DNA of 64,000 nucleotides from Lagopus muta (GCF_023343835.1 NC_064443.1:18735501-18799500); one strand, 5' to 3'. Positions 1 through 14,027 are shown, numbered from the stretch's first letter. Translations and numbers: made by a program. Notes: a model not told the origin generated them from the sequence alone.

Positions 1-843
1 TAGCCTTAAACAAAGTCTTGCTGCTGCTGTGGGCTGCATATCAGCTGGGATCGCTGCTGGGACAAGGGGGATTTTTGTCTGAAGTCTATTTCCACCCAAA
101 GGATGGCTTCCTCTGCTCCCCGAAGGGAAGAACATTTAGAATCATGGTTATAGTTTTGGACTTCAGGTAATGAAAGAGCCTTCGTGTGCTAAAAGATCTG
201 TTCTGCATTGTAGCTATGTTACCAACTTCTGCACTGGCTTTTTCATGAAAAATCAAGGCTCAGTACTCATTGTCACTGGAATATATGAAACAACAAAACG
301 AAACCAACCAGGCAGCTTACTGATGAGAGCTGGGTCATATTCTGCCTTGTTCTTGCAGTTACCTCATTTTCAATTTTTAAAATATGCACTGATTTCTCTG
401 AATAACTGCACATCATTAAATAAAAAAGAAAGTTGCAGTTTCAGAAGCACTAATGAAAAACATCCCTATCTGCTGTCGGCTGCCAGTGACAGACTTAAAA
501 GGGTGAAATATTGATGAGTACTGGAGAACGTATACATTAATTTGGCACGAAATTAAAGCTAGCACATTTAAACATCTGCTTCTTTGTTAATTCCGTGCAT
601 GTTGGACGGTTACTGATTTGTTTCCTTAATCAAGGACCTGCAGTACGCAGCTACGTGCTCCAAGTCTGTGTTCTGGATTTGCTCATTGCATTTGTTGTTA
701 GCAGCAACAGATGGAGGTGCATTCCAGCCATGAGGACTGAAATTGGTACCCAATGCCAGCACAGAATTTGTATTGTTTGGTGATTTTCTTGTTCTAGTGG
801 AATTAATTCCTAATTTTTCATGGTCATTTCATATGTTAAGTCC

Positions 844-880
844 TGCATTATTACCTACCTGCATTATTACTACCTACCTT
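844..880. repeat. Short imperfect direct repeat
   Basis: TGCATTATTACCTACC is followed directly by TGCATTATTACTACCTACC, a local duplication with a 3-bp insertion. Confidence 0.7.
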
Positions 881-2776
881 TCTAGGGTGATCTGTAAGGG
901 AAAATAAACTCATGCTCCAAGCGCTGCGGTTTGGTTTCATGGGCAGTCCATGAACTCACGTTGAACCAGGATGCTGTGTACATATATTTTTTTGCAGCAG
1001 AAGCAGTGGGGAATTTCAGTGTCTCAGGGATGCTCTGGACATGTGCTGGACTCCGATTCCTCTGCAGGATTGGGATCTCTGGGGTGGAGTAGTCTGCTAC
1101 TGAGAACAGGAGCTCTCTTCTGTACACCTTGCACTGAAAACATCTGCCTCTTTCACGTCAGGGAGTTGCACTGCAATGAGACGAGGCAGACAGGTGCATT
1201 TTTAAATAAGATTTTAATTGTAGGTCCCAGAAAAATCATTGTAAAAAGGTGCAGCCATATCCGTGTGGCTGCGCTCAGCGGTCCACATCTGAGCTGAAGT
1301 CACTGTAATATTCTTCTTCAGAGCCACTAGTTATGCAAACTGAAGCTTCACCTGAGCAAGGAATAGGATTCCTCATGTTCAGCTCAAACCATTCAACAGG
1401 AATCATTTTCCATTTTCTGTTCTGATGGGAGAGGGACGCAGAGCAAAATCAGAAAAGCCCTAAATACAGCCGCCTCCTTTCAGTGCTGCGTCTTTCAGAA
1501 ATACCAGAAGTAATTTTGTTTCTGCCAACACTCCTTTGTTTAAAATCAGCTCGTGTTTAGAATACAATAAGGAGAAAGAAGAATCAGACTCAATAATTTG
1601 CTTATGCTTCCAATGGTTGTTCCTTACTTTATTACTTGCCAAAGTGCCACAACTGACAAATTATCCAATAACGCACAACCGAAGGCAGCAATGCAGTCGC
1701 CGTAAAGCAGGATTAGTTTACAAAGTATCCTCGTGGTGTTTCACCAGATGAATCACTAACATTCAGAAAACCTGTTGCAGATTCTTTCCCTTCTTTTCTC
1801 CTTCTTCTTTGTCTTGCCAGCACTAAACTGAGCATCAAGTTGGGCATTTATTCACTTGTCAGAAGAGAGGAAATCCTTCACATAGAAAAATTCTGTTCTA
1901 CAAGAGCCTTTTCAGTGTGTGAGAGGAAACACATTGGCTTTCAGCTTAGTGGGCACTCCTGAGGGCTTTGAGTAGCCATATTCCTGGTGTGGGGGAAAGG
2001 AAAGGAGATTGCATGTGTTACAGTAAGTGATTTTTCCCAAAGAATAGCACTCAAATTCACTTAGTGAATTACTAAGTACTCCACATTGAATTATAACTAA
2101 TGTTTGGTTGAATATTAAACTTTGAACTTGCTGAAGGCTTTGTTTAAAAAAAAAAAGTACATTGCATCAGAGCCAGCAGCTGTGGCTTTCTGGTACTCTG
2201 CTGTTTGTTTTTACACTGTGAGCTGTAGGCACAGCCCGCTGTCTGCTGCATGTAGGTGTGCACGTTTGGTGTCCTTTGTTGCATCCCAAGTGATGTCTGA
2301 AGGTGCCCCATGGAAAACTCTCCATGTTCCAACACCATGCAATTTTTGTGTGCTGGACACGACGAGCAATTTGTGTCCCAAACTGCTCATCATGCTGCCA
2401 TTGCACAGTGCTGTGAGCATCCAGGGACACAGAGAAAGTCCCATCCCCACTTGTTGGTGAGAGTTGGAAAATGCCAACAGTGCCAGAATGAAAAGAACCT
2501 TCGAGTTGTTAGATTCAATCGTTTCTATTTAGCACCTTGTAAGATGAGTGGGAAAGCGGCAAAAACTAATTAGGTGCTAAAAGAAGAGCTACCCTGTAGG
2601 AATGGAGTTATTAATAGAGTTCATTAGAAACAGGTTTGAGACTGGCACTTAAGCTGGCAGTGTGATACTGGGATTTGCCAGTGACACAGCCTAGGGAGGT
2701 ATTGCTGGTGCAGAGGAGGTTGGGTGTACAGAAGGAGAGAGATGACTGGGAGGACTGCAGTAATGAAAATAAGATG

Positions 2777-2795
2777 AATAATAATAATAATAATA
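2777..2795. repeat. (AAT)n microsatellite
   Basis: About six AAT units run into a short A-tract. Confidence 0.85.
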
Positions 2796-3760
2796 AAAAA
2801 AGTACAAGCTTGTGCACTTTGGTACTTAGAAATGAAAAATTTCTGCCATAACTGGAAAATTACAGTGGTAGATGATGGAGGCAGAGAATGATTTGAATAT
2901 TTGAGTTGATCATTGCATATAAACCAGAATATCAGTGCAGCTATGCTAACTGGTGTATGCAGGATGTTGTTTGCAATTCTGGTCACAATGGCTTGAAATG
3001 AATGTTGATCAGAACAGGTGTGGCTCCACGGCTCAAAGTTTGGGACCACAGGTTTGACAAACGTTGTGGCCTCGCATCATTTTACTTCCACCAATAATTT
3101 TTTTTCCCAGCAATGCCAGTGGCGGAGGAGGAATCTGACCCACTGAGCCCTTCTAAAAGACACTCTGATAACTCGTGCTTTTTCACTTCAGCTGTGCTAT
3201 TTGTTTGTGTGCTTGACATTTGTCCTATAGCTTTGTGCCACCTACTACAGCTCCTTCTGATTGAATCGCTGCTTCCATTATTATTTCTCTGTTCCTTGAC
3301 TTTTATCCAGTGAACTGAAAATACTCTCATTCTTGTTTGCTATTGATCAGATAATCCAGAGGTCTGAGCCTGTCTGACAGAGCTGAGAGCGCAGTTTGCT
3401 GTTAGGAGACAAATACACACAAGGAGTAGTTTAAGGTTTTTTTTTAACCCTACTTAGTATTTTTAATGTCAGTGGTACATTTGGATGGATTAGTGTTCAC
3501 AGGAATTAGATTACAATGCATGGGGTCTTCGGAAGGGTTCTTTTCAGAACTCCTTTTCTTCCATTACTTTGAAGATCTTCACCTCTGCTCAGATTTATTT
3601 ATTTTTTTAATTCTCCTTCAGTTACAACAGCAAAGCTTCTGGAAACTTCTCTTTGGCTCGGGGTACTTTGTAAGGACTGGCTCTTGGTTCAATGGTGAGC
3701 TCCATCTGCATGCCTGGAGGAGCATCGGGCTCGCAGGGGATGCATCGCAACCAAAGGCTG

Positions 3761-3800
3761 TGAAGTTCTGGAGGTGAGTTCTGAAGTTCTGGGAGGTGAG
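3761..3800. repeat. Short imperfect tandem duplication (about 21 bp)
   Basis: TGAAGTTCTGGAGGTGAG is repeated as TGAAGTTCTGGGAGGTGAG after three extra bases. Confidence 0.75.
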
Positions 3801-5725
3801 ACATCCAACCAGGATGGGAAGTGCTTGTTCCTGGCCAGCCAGCTGCCTTCCCTGCCCAGCAGAGATCCTACAGGAGTTCTTTGCAGGGTTCTGAACACCC
3901 AAGTGCCCCCTGGCCGTGGGGAACATCCTGACCATGAGCCTGGACGGCAGTATTTCCTTTTCCTTACATTGTTAACACCACTCGTATCACTGCAAGGATC
4001 TGGAATTGTAAAACCAATTGCTTCCTACCATTTAGGTTCATTTTCACCTGTGATTTATAGGCCTGTGACAAGAAGACCCTTTTCTAATAAAGGGTTTTTC
4101 CAAATGAATTTTCATCAGTTTCATAGGTCACACTCCTCACTTCAGCTCTTTTGTCTGCCATTTGCTATGGCTGTTAAACAGCTTTAAAATTAAAGTGTGA
4201 TTATTCAGAAACCACTTCATAAAACATGCTATGCCATTTGCCACCGGTTTTTCCTTTATGCCTTGCACTAAGCAAGAGAAACTGCTGAGCTTGAGCTAGC
4301 AATGCAAAGTTCATTATGGATAATTGTTGATTAGATAGGAAAGTGAATTATAGAGAAGAGATCAGAGGCATCTAATTGTCCTCACTGTGGATGTGATGCT
4401 TTATGGATGGAGGGAGTGTGCAGCAGGCGGTGTCATTGGTGGCACCGAGATTAGTTATAGATCTCTTCTAATGCCAGCTGACAAATAGGAGACAAATTGC
4501 AGAGTATTTAACAACCATTAAAAAGCATGTTGCTTTTGTCCAGCTTTTGGATGAGGGATAAATTAATGCAAAACTGTATTTTAAAAAGAAAAATGTACGG
4601 GTGATAATGTGTTGTGGCTGCTTTGCTGAGGAGGAAGATGGGGCTTTGATGTTCAGATCACTTAGCTATTAGTCCCTTATCTGAGTTCATTTCAGAATTA
4701 TTGCTCTGATTATGGATACCATCTTCCCATCCCATGTAAAGCACAGAGCAGTGCCATTGCATACAACCTGATGTGTGTTCCAGCTTGTGGCAAAATGCAT
4801 TTACAGACCTGATGGTTCTTCCAAAGCCATGAGAGGGGGAGGAATGACAGGTAATTGCAGCTGCAGTGTCCTTTTTTCCCTGAAGTAATCAAATGCTGTA
4901 TGATATCACTAGCCTTAGCTACTGGTATTACTGCTATTGAGCATCCTTTGGGCATAGCACCTTATGCACAGGATTCTATTACACCCACTGAGGGAAGCGA
5001 AATGATGAGGAAGCAGCGGGCTGGGAAGGAATTGAGTTATTTCTGATAGGATGGCAGCTGAAGGAGGGGTCAGGGAGCAGTAATGAGCCAAAATGTTCAG
5101 GTAAGGAGGCAGAAAGTAACCTTATTTTCTGTGCCTTTATGTAACTGTGCCACCAACATCAGCCATTCAGCAAGTAATGGTTGGGGATACGGTGACCTGG
5201 AAAAGAGCCACATCCTCCTCCAGCAACCGGTGCGTGGAAGTGGGAAAGGGCCAATCCATGAAAGAGTGAACATGTCAATGACTACAGCTGTCTCTTAATG
5301 TGTGGGGACTTTATAGTTAACCCAGAAGACAGAATGTTCTGCGGAAGCTTGTGTGCAAGGTTAAACCTGTACATATTTCTCTCCTCCCAAAGCCTGCTTT
5401 TCCCAAGCCTCATTAACCATTTTGCTGAACATTACCATCATTACTCTTCTGCCAGGTTTTTCCACATTTTTCAACCTTTTAGGTACAGACCTTAGAATTA
5501 TTGATCCAATGAATCATACTGACTTAGGTGCTGGCTGCTGCTGAAACATGCCAGCAGAGACCAGGATGTTGGCTAAACACCAAATGTATTTGTCGGAATG
5601 TTCTTTAAGTGAGGGAGTATTTTTCCACATAGAAGCAGCAGCAGCACTGGGAGCATCACCTCCTTGCAATTTCTATGGTACCACGTGAGCACTAAGGCAT
5701 CTACTGGTAACGTTGCCAAGGTAAA

Positions 5726-5739
5726 AATAATAATAATAA
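5726..5739. repeat. (AAT)n microsatellite next to the CR1 insertion
   Basis: About four AAT units lie some 35 bp upstream of the 5'-truncated CR1 copy. Confidence 0.7.
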
Positions 5740-5773
5740 AATACATCTGCTTTACTTCTTTCTTCAGTGAAAG

Positions 5774-5809
5774 CCCCTATGAAGACAGGCTCCCCTATGA
5801 AGACAAGCT
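5774..5809. repeat. 18-bp direct duplication inside the CR1 copy
   Basis: CCCCTATGAAGACAGGCT is followed directly by CCCCTATGAAGACAAGCT, differing at one base. As I know the CR1 consensus, this stretch occurs once, so this is a local duplication in this copy. Confidence 0.8.
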
Positions 5810-6228
5810 GAGGGAGCTGGGCTTGTTCAGCCTGGAGAAAAGAAGGCTGCAGGGCAATCTCACTGCAGCCTTTCAATACCTAAAGGGAGCCTACAAACAG
5901 GAGGGGAATCAACTCTTTGACAGGGTAGATAACTGCAGGACAAGTGGAAATGGTTTGAAGTTGAGGGAGGGGAGGTTTAGGTTGGATGTCAGGGAGAAGT
6001 TCTTTACAGAGAGAGCGGTGAGGTGCTGGAACAGCTGCCCAGAGAGGCTGTGATGCCCCGTCCATCCCTGGAGGTGTTCAAGGCCAGGTTGGATGGGGCC
6101 CTGGGCAGCCTGGGCTGCTGTGAAATGTGGAGGTTGGTGGCCCTGCGTGTGGCAGGGGGTTGGAGATTCATGATCCTTGACGTCTCTTCCAGCCCTGGCC
6201 ATTCTGTGATTCTGTGATTCAGTGCTAC
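5774..6228 (+). mobile_element. CR1 LINE fragment, 5'-truncated, intact 3' tail
   Basis: The sequence follows the CR1 3' region: GAGGGAGCTGGGCTTGTTCA, then the stretches encoding or following CAGCCTTTCAATACCTAAAG, AGGTTTAGGTTGGATGTCAG and AGGCCAGGTTGGATGGGGCC. It ends in the diagnostic short tandem tail ATTCTGTGATTCTGTGATTC. Most of the element (ORF1 and nearly all of ORF2) is missing, the usual outcome of incomplete reverse transcription. The 5' end carries an 18-bp internal duplication. Confidence 0.93.
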
Positions 6229-8239
6229 TGTAGATGTGCTAGAAGCAGGTAGGTGTTGGTCATGCCTTCTTTTTTCATATGTTTTGGGAATGCCGGGAGA
6301 ACTGAGCCATTTGTATGAGCTAGAGATTGACTGAGCTAGAGAAAAATCTGATTGAGCTGCCAGAGGGTGCGCTGTGTGCATCGCATCGGGGGCTTGGGAT
6401 TTTTGTCTTGTAAACAGGATTATGGTACTTAAAGAATGAGCCTAGACTTTATCCAGCACACAATGATTGGTATAATTTGAAATCTAGAATAAATATGCAG
6501 CCAGATGTGGTGCTGTCTCAGACTCTGTTGATGGTTATTGAGCATGGCCATTAAGAATAAGGATAAGGGCTTCGAGAAGCGACACAGTGAAATTAGTGAT
6601 GTGATGAGCAGCAGTTGGAGTTATCTTGTTCCTGATATATGTCCTCTAATTACAGAGGTATTCATAAACTTTGATCTGCTTCTATAAGAGATATGACAAC
6701 GCAATAACTATAAACTAAGTAATTACAGCTATTAAAGATTCCCAAGCATCTGCTAAGCCTGAGATGAGGCATAAGAATTAATTTTCTAAACTTGAAAAAC
6801 TCTTCTCTGACGAGCTCATCTCAGGTTGGATCTGGATGTGTCCGGGGTAAAAACGGAGGTTTTGTTGAATAGGAATTTGTCAGGGAAAGGCCTGAAAATA
6901 GAGGATGTACTTGTTAAACAGGGTGTAAAGAAAAGGCTGGAAGGATCCCCACTGTAGGGCAAGGTGTTGTTTTTATTGGCACTGCTGCCCACGCGTTTCA
7001 GGTTGCCACAGGGAGGTTGTAGCAGGCAGGGATGAGATGCTCTGAGCCTCACACCAGTACCTGAACATCAGGTTTCTTTATGCTCTACCTCAAACACTTC
7101 ATGTTTGGTTTTCTGCTCTATCCAATCTTCTTAAAGTGGTCAGACAGTGGTCTGCCTTCCCCAGCACCTCTAGGGCTGCCCCAGGTAACATCAGAAAGAC
7201 GCCTTCTTTTTATTAATTATTCTATGAACTACTGTGATCTTGGATAACAGCAAATAAGCTAATTACAGCGTAAGTGTTTTTTCTTTTGTGTTTATAGAAT
7301 GAAATGCATAATTCATGAGTTTAACAGCTCCCGGCACTGAACTGGGATTACAAAACTGAGGATAGATATCCAGCTTACTACAAAATATATATTAGCAAAG
7401 AATTTTGGCAGATCCAAGTTGCTTCCCATCAGTTTAAGAAAAAAAAAAAAAAAGCGAGCTGTACATTCTATTTTATAGAAAAATATTTTCACAGAGTATT
7501 TGAAAGAATTTGCCAGTTCACTTCTCTGTTTTGTTTTTAAGAATAAAGGGATTGAAATATTTAATTGCTTTGAATGAAACTAACTTTTCTTTAGCAAACC
7601 AACCAGCAACAAAAAAGCGATGATGATTCTCTTGCAGCTTTCCAAAACAATTAGGCTGTAATGACTGCCAAAGAGATTTTCATGTCATTTCCAACACTGG
7701 TTGGAACAATTGGAAGCAACAAATTTTTCTCATTGCGACTTTATTATCTGAGAGGAAACGACTAATTTGGAGTTTGTTATTATTGTTTTATAGTCCGTGA
7801 AATATAAGTATATAAGTAAACATTTCCATGAATTTAAATATATAAAATACATAATGTGAATAGTTAACAAGTAAATAGTTTTTTTTAGCTGAGGCTGAGC
7901 CAGGGGAGGAGAGCATTTTTTCCTGTGTGAATTCTCCAGCGTGTAGTGAGGTCTAGATTTATCTCACAGCCTTTTTCATCACACAAGTGCTATCTTGATC
8001 TGGCCCTTTTGCAGCCACTGTGGAGCTGCCCAGCTGCAGCTCTGCCCATCCCCAGGGCTGCCATCCCATCCTGACTCATCCATCTGCTCTGCTCCCAGTC
8101 ATGGCAGCCAGGTGCCCCCCCAGCACTCCTACCTTTCCTGCATGGTTCGACTGTCCATCGCCTCTGTTTTCCCAGGCTATTTTGGACCTCATCCAGACCA
8201 TCTGTGTTTTAAAGTGCCAACGCAACACAGGGAAGCCAT
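6229..8239. other. AT-rich unique sequence, no gene seen
   Basis: The part from about 6,640 to 7,900 is notably AT-rich, with many TAAT/ATTA cores and three copies of TAATTACAG (6647, 6720, 7260). From about 7,990 the sequence becomes C-rich before the CR1 copy. No coding signal. Confidence 0.65.
7439..7453. repeat. A15 homopolymer
   Basis: Fifteen consecutive A residues followed by GCGAGCTG, in AT-rich unique sequence. No retroposon body precedes it that I can recognise. Confidence 0.85.
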
Positions 8240-8512
8240 GGAACTGGTGGAGCAGGTCTAGAGGAGGGCCAGAAAGATGCTCAGAGGGCTGGAGCACCTC
8301 TGCTGTGAGGAAAGGCTGAGAGCTGGGTTTTGCAGCCTGGGGAAGAGATGGTTCAGGGAGACCTCACTGTGGCCTTCCAGTACCTGGGGGGAGCTTATAA
8401 ACAGGAGAGGGACTTCATACGTGGTCTGATAGTGACTGGATGTGGGGGCATGGCTTAAAACTAAAAAAGGAGCAATTCAGGTTAGATATTAAGAGGAAAT
8501 TCACTTTCTTTC
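8240..8512 (+). mobile_element. CR1 LINE fragment, truncated at both ends
   Basis: This matches the CR1 3' region: GAACTGGTGGAGCAGGTCTA, AGAAAGATGCTCAGAGGGCT, GACCTCACTGTGGCCTTCCA, GGGAGCTTATAAACAGGAGA and GGTTAGATATTAAGAGGAAA. The distal part and the ATTCTRTG tail are missing. It is more diverged than the 5.8-kb copy. Confidence 0.85.
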
Positions 8513-11500
8513 ACCTCTGTGCCTGCCTCTCCAAGCCCCTTTATGCGTTACGCTTCTGACAACACCAATAAAAGTGGGATCCTGAACCCTTATTGCTAGG
8601 CACTACAGTAAACAATAAGGATTATGATCATTGCTACCAGTGTTTCTGATTTATTCCATTACAGTATTGCTTATGGCACATGAGCATCATTGTATACTAA
8701 TGACACAGATAAATTTTGGGCCCTTATTTTTCATGACCACTCACTAGCTGTATATCATCAGTTTTCCTCTCGTTTAGATGTGTGCTTCTTCTTTGGGAAA
8801 AGTAAAACGTATCCCAGTCGTCAAGGTAATAAAGCTGGTAAAGCAAATTCTGACGCGTGTTTTACAGTGGAATTTGATTGTGTTAATTTTTCATGTGTTA
8901 AAAAAGAGCGGATGTTTGCTCACTCTGGGAAATACTTGTGGTACTTTCTGTGTTTTCTGACATCCATCACTTGTAGCAATGCAAAAGATTCCCTTTTTTG
9001 TGTCTGTGAACAAATGGAAACATCCCAGCACTTCCCTGCCAAGCTCACTGTAGGACTGTATGATTTAGTGAGGCTTGAAGTTGTATAGCTGACGCCTAAA
9101 ACAAAACTTTGGGCATTGTGAATGTGCATTTTGAATGTACTCCTGCCTGCAAGTGCAGAGAGAATACCTAAGGGAAGAAAAAGAGGGAATGACGTACTTC
9201 CAGTTTGCACTGCGAAATCCCAGTGGGATGTCATGGTGCTCCAGGTGAAACAGTTCTCCCCATCCCCACTTCACCTCTCCTTTCTCAATCAGCACGTATG
9301 AGTTTACCAGTTAGATGTTCTTCATTCTATTTCTTTTGTTTTATTAGCAAGGAAATTGAAGAAATATTCGGATAAGTCGGAAATGGTCCTGCTGCACATG
9401 CACAGCAATTACCCACGTGGGTCTTTGTGACATTGTTCTTCAGCTGCAGATCCTGGGAGATCGCCACAGTCACTCACAATCAAACAAAAGGAGTATAATG
9501 AAAGTATTTTAATCTGCTGATCAGCTATTCGGAGGGAAAGGCCGTGCTAGGTGTCTTCACAGTCTGGAAATGAACACAGTGATGGTAAGCGGAATATTAG
9601 TAATTATTTACACTTCTTAGCAAGCTATTGTGTGCATAACTATGTGGGAGGTCGATTTAGCTTCAGATTTCATTTCCTGCACTTTGTGCAGTTGGAGGAG
9701 CTCCAGGCCTGGTCACACCATGCTCTGGGTGCAAAGTGGGGGCTCAGCTTCATAAGTTTGGGCTGGAAGGAGCTGCTGGAAAGCCACGTAGAGAAGGCAG
9801 TGTAGGCTCCTGCTCTGGAATCCTTCCTCACAGCATAAACTACAGTTCCAACACAGTGAAAAGAAGTGCATTCTGATGGGGTGTTTTGGGTAAGGTCTGT
9901 AATTGGGCAACTCTGAGTGGTATTCTGATGGGATGGGCATCAGTGAGGGTGAAACCTCCTTTAGGAGCTGTGAAGCTGACAGGACATCCTCTCTTCCTCA
10001 TTCACGCAGTGAGCATTGTGAGCAGGACACAGGAGCCTTGTTGCTGGGGGAACAGCAGGCTGTCCTCTGCAGGATCTTCAGCTCTGAGACGCTTCCAGCT
10101 GCAACAAACATCAGTTAACAGAGTTATATGAGGTAAGGGAAATTAGCCTTATCCATGCACTCATAAGGAAAGAACAGGAAAAGTGTTCTGGGAATAAGAC
10201 GAAGTCTACTATATAATTTGTATTTTGGTTCCTCGTTGTGTTTAGAATGACAAAACATGTATCAGTGCATTTATTTTCCTGCCTAAATGTTTTACCAAAA
10301 AATATACCAACTCTCCCAAATTCCCCCATGGCTGTAAATAGACCAGTGATGGAAAGAGTCTCTGGGTAAAGCTGTGCTCGCCTGCCTGAGAACTGCCTGA
10401 AGCTGCTGAAAATTACAGTATTGAGTAAAACTTCTCTCTATAAAGAGCAGACCAACTAACAGTCCTATTACTGATACACCGTGACCACAAAGGAAATTCA
10501 CATAATCGTATCAGTCTGGGGGGTGATCCTACAGGAACAAGCAATAATCAGTCCTTTTGTGCTGTGGTTTCCTACAGATGTCAAACTACAGCACACTGTG
10601 CAGAAAAGCAATTAAGAATACTTTTGTTAATAGCTTCTTATTTGTCTCATTTCTTTATCATGTTGCGCCTTTTTGTATTGCCAAAAAATGTTGGACTTTT
10701 CCATCAGCTGCCCAGGCAATATCACTTTACCCAGAGCTACACGCTGTACTCGTATAAAGAAAGATATTTTTCTTTTACTGAAATGAATCCATAAAAAATA
10801 TACTCTGGAATAAGTGGGGAAAAAAAAGAACACAAAATGCAATAAATTGTTCAGACTGAGAATAGGTTTTATTCACGCTTTGTCTATATAATACCTGAAG
10901 TTCTTGTACTGCTGCTGTTGTTTGTAGTAAATTAGGTATCACCTCTTCTCAGACTCTTTTTACCATTATCCTCTCTGTTATCTATTCTTTTTCCCCTACT
11001 CATCATCTTCCTTCCTCTTCGTGAAATGTTATAAAAGAGAAAATTGCTAAGTTTGAGGATCAGACGAGAGGAAAATTATGTGCTTCCTATCAGTGTGCTC
11101 AGGTGCTGGTTGTGACCAGATCTGTTGTGGCTGAGGCAGATAACTGTGGGGCCTGAATAATGCCTTCAGCCAGGTGAATGTTACTTGAGGAACAGTAGAA
11201 TGGTGGAGTCATGGCATTCCCTGAGTTGAAAGGGGCCCACAGGGTCCTGGCTCTGCATAGGACTGCCTGGAAACTAACTGCATGTCTGGGAGCAAATTCT
11301 GCACGGGTCGCTAGGAAGTGGTTCATGCATTAGGGTCAAATAAAGCTCTAGATTGCTCCACATAGGAAAGAAAATTTCCAGGGGAAGATCCCTTAGAGCT
11401 GCAGGGAGATGTCTGTGCTCATTGGCTTCTGGAAAAATGAAGTCAACTGGAATATTCTGTGGAATAAGGAGGAGCCAGGTTTGGTTCATTTTCTTTTCAA

Positions 11501-14027
11501 AAGGAAATGGAGTTTTTCCTGTTCCATCAGTCCAGAGTGTTTGCAGCAGCTGCTGGTCACCCTGGGGAGAGGCAGGCTAGGGCCTCTCCCTCCTTCTGTT
11601 CAGCTGCCCAGACAGCTGAGGTCCAGGCAACAACTGATGCTGTCACAGATGTCATAGTGGTACAGCAGTTCAGGCACACCAGTAGGAGACACAGGGTTTG
11701 CCTTCTGCCATCACCAATCCCACAGCTTTGCAAATGATACCGTCCTTTGCACATCCCTCGTTATCAGCCAGGAAATTGAGAAGGAATCCCCATATTAAAA
11801 TGCTTTTGTAGTTGCATGGATCAACTCCTTAAAGCTGAGGATGCCCGGCTTCGGTTTGGTTCTCAGCTCTCTTTGTGAGAGCACGAGGTGATGCTGCTTT
11901 CCCTCTCTCAGCACATGCACGTGTGCTTGATGTCCAGGACACGAACAAAGACATCTAATTCTCTTCTTTTTAGAAAAACAATAAACGCAGTACGTGGGTT
12001 CCAATCTGAATCCAGTTGGTAGCAAAGTGATGAGGGATGCAGTCTGATGGAGCCGGAGGAGTCGTGTTGCAGCCCATCAGTGAGAGCTGCACAGCCAATG
12101 GTAGCAAACGGTCGTGCTGTTCCCTGAGCAAAGAACTCGCATAGCATTTCAAATACATTTGCTAAAATGCATATAATGATGATAGAGCTAGGGTGAGTTT
12201 CAGTCTGTGTCTTTTTCCCCCTGGTAAAATAAATGAAGGTTATTTTTTCTGACCCTGCTGTGTGTTAGTGTAGCATGAAAACTCTATTTATTGAAAAATA
12301 GGTCGCATTGTGAGTTCGAGGGCCTGAATTTATTCTGAAATAGCAAGAAATGCACCGTGCAGCTTTCCTACAGCATTTTAGACTTTAAGGGTTAAGAATG
12401 AATTATGTGTTTTTAATGGGATGTTAACCTGAGATAACATAACTTCATTGATGAGCCTTAGGATCTGCCTCTCATAGATCTCGTGCTTGTTAGCAATCTC
12501 TACTGTATCTTATTACAAGTGGAAGCAAAAACCAGACTTGTGTGTCCCCAGTGGAAATAGCCACCACGCCGTGGCATAATGATGTTTTTAGAGGCATTTG
12601 CAGCCTACAGTCTGTTTTGTAGGCAAAAGAGCCATGGATCTTAGTGTGGCTCCACCAGACACTGTCTGTGTAGGGGATGCATCTTTGTTATGGAGCCCAA
12701 AGCAACTCAGAAACTTCTCCTCAGGGGTTAATATATCAAACAGCTCATGTGTGGAAAGAAGCAATAACACTAGTGTGTTAAGTATTGGTATTTCCTTCTT
12801 AAATTAAAAGAAAGTATCCAGCAAAGACTCCAAATGAGTCTCAGCTGCTATTGCTCTTATTGCAGGGCCATTTCCAACTCCTCAGCCCAAGTGCTATCAG
12901 TGCCATCGGCAGCCCAGGTGCTCACAGGGCACAGCACTGACAGCAGCCTCTCTGCAGAGTGCTCACCTCCTCACACGGGCAGTTTTATTCCCACTTTTGA
13001 GCCTTTTCAGAGGAGCTGCTTTGCTAAGTGTGAGTCCATCTTGGTGAGACTTGCACAGCACAGGGTGCAGTTATTAAGCCCTGCTGTTTGCTTGGGGAAA
13101 AAAAGCAAGCTAACTGGGCTGAGCGAGCAGCAGAGCCTCCCTCAAGCAGCAGCCCATGGAGCTGCCCTGTCCCAGGGCCAGCTGCACACTGTAGGGGACC
13201 CAATGCTGCCTGCCCCTGCACAGCTAGAGCCACTTTTTGTTTCATTTTTTTTTTAATGTTCCTAATTGGAACTGGTTTTGGTTGATTTCCAAACAAATAT
13301 TTTACAGCAGCAGGCACTTACCCACTTTACTTCTGTTAATTGTAGGTGGTAGTACATCCCTGATCACATCCTTGTGGTCCTCAGCCACAGATAGTGGGAT
13401 CAGCCAGACCACAGGTCTTTCCCCCATCCCCAGCTGCTGCACATTCCTGTTCCATGACACACTGCTGCTTTGCACCACACAATGCCTCTACTTTGGTCCA
13501 TGTCTTTGCCTGCTTAACTTTCGTACTGGGGAAAATGCAGATTTATTTATTTCCTTCCTGGGAGTATCCAAAGAACGAAGGTAAAGGAGATGCTATAAAA
13601 AGAAAAGAGTGAACAAAAAAATATGGAGATCTTTTCTTTTTTTTTGCTATTGAAACGAAGCATATTTCATTGCCTAATGGGATTTATCTTCTCAGATAAC
13701 ATGTTTTCTGCTGCAAAGCAACAGCCAGCCCATTTCCTGTAAGCTCCTTAAGGTACAAGTTTTCGAGAGCTGTCACAATATATTGTGTTGCTTGAGCTCA
13801 TTGCCAGCACGCATCGAGCTGCACGTGGGGAGCTGTGCATGCAGATTAGTCCCAGCCTTGTGCAATTTCAGCGGCTGTTCCTAAATCAAAGCAGGGAAAG
13901 TATCTACATCTCGGTAAAAATAATGCAAGAAAATCTTCCCATGAGCCACACTTATTGTTGCAGTGTCTGGGGGAAGAGAAGGAAGGAGTGTTGCTCAGTG
14001 GAAAGGGGTAGGAACTCTGTTTATTGT
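8513..14027. other. Unique sequence between CR1 copies, no gene seen
   Basis: Frames of up to about 140 codons exist on both strands but none shows a known domain. The 12.8-13.2 kb part is locally GC-richer. Nothing else stands out. Confidence 0.65.

Larger units (their letters stand above)
1..5725. other. Upstream unique sequence, no gene seen
   Basis: Open frames here are short (up to about 140 codons), lack recognisable domains and lack splice context. Apart from the small direct repeats and the (AAT)n tract listed separately, I see no interspersed repeat. Confidence 0.7.

Noticed and set aside
5909-6381. Frames over the 5.8-kb CR1 copy on both strands
   Set aside because: They are translations of the CR1 3' region, not genes.
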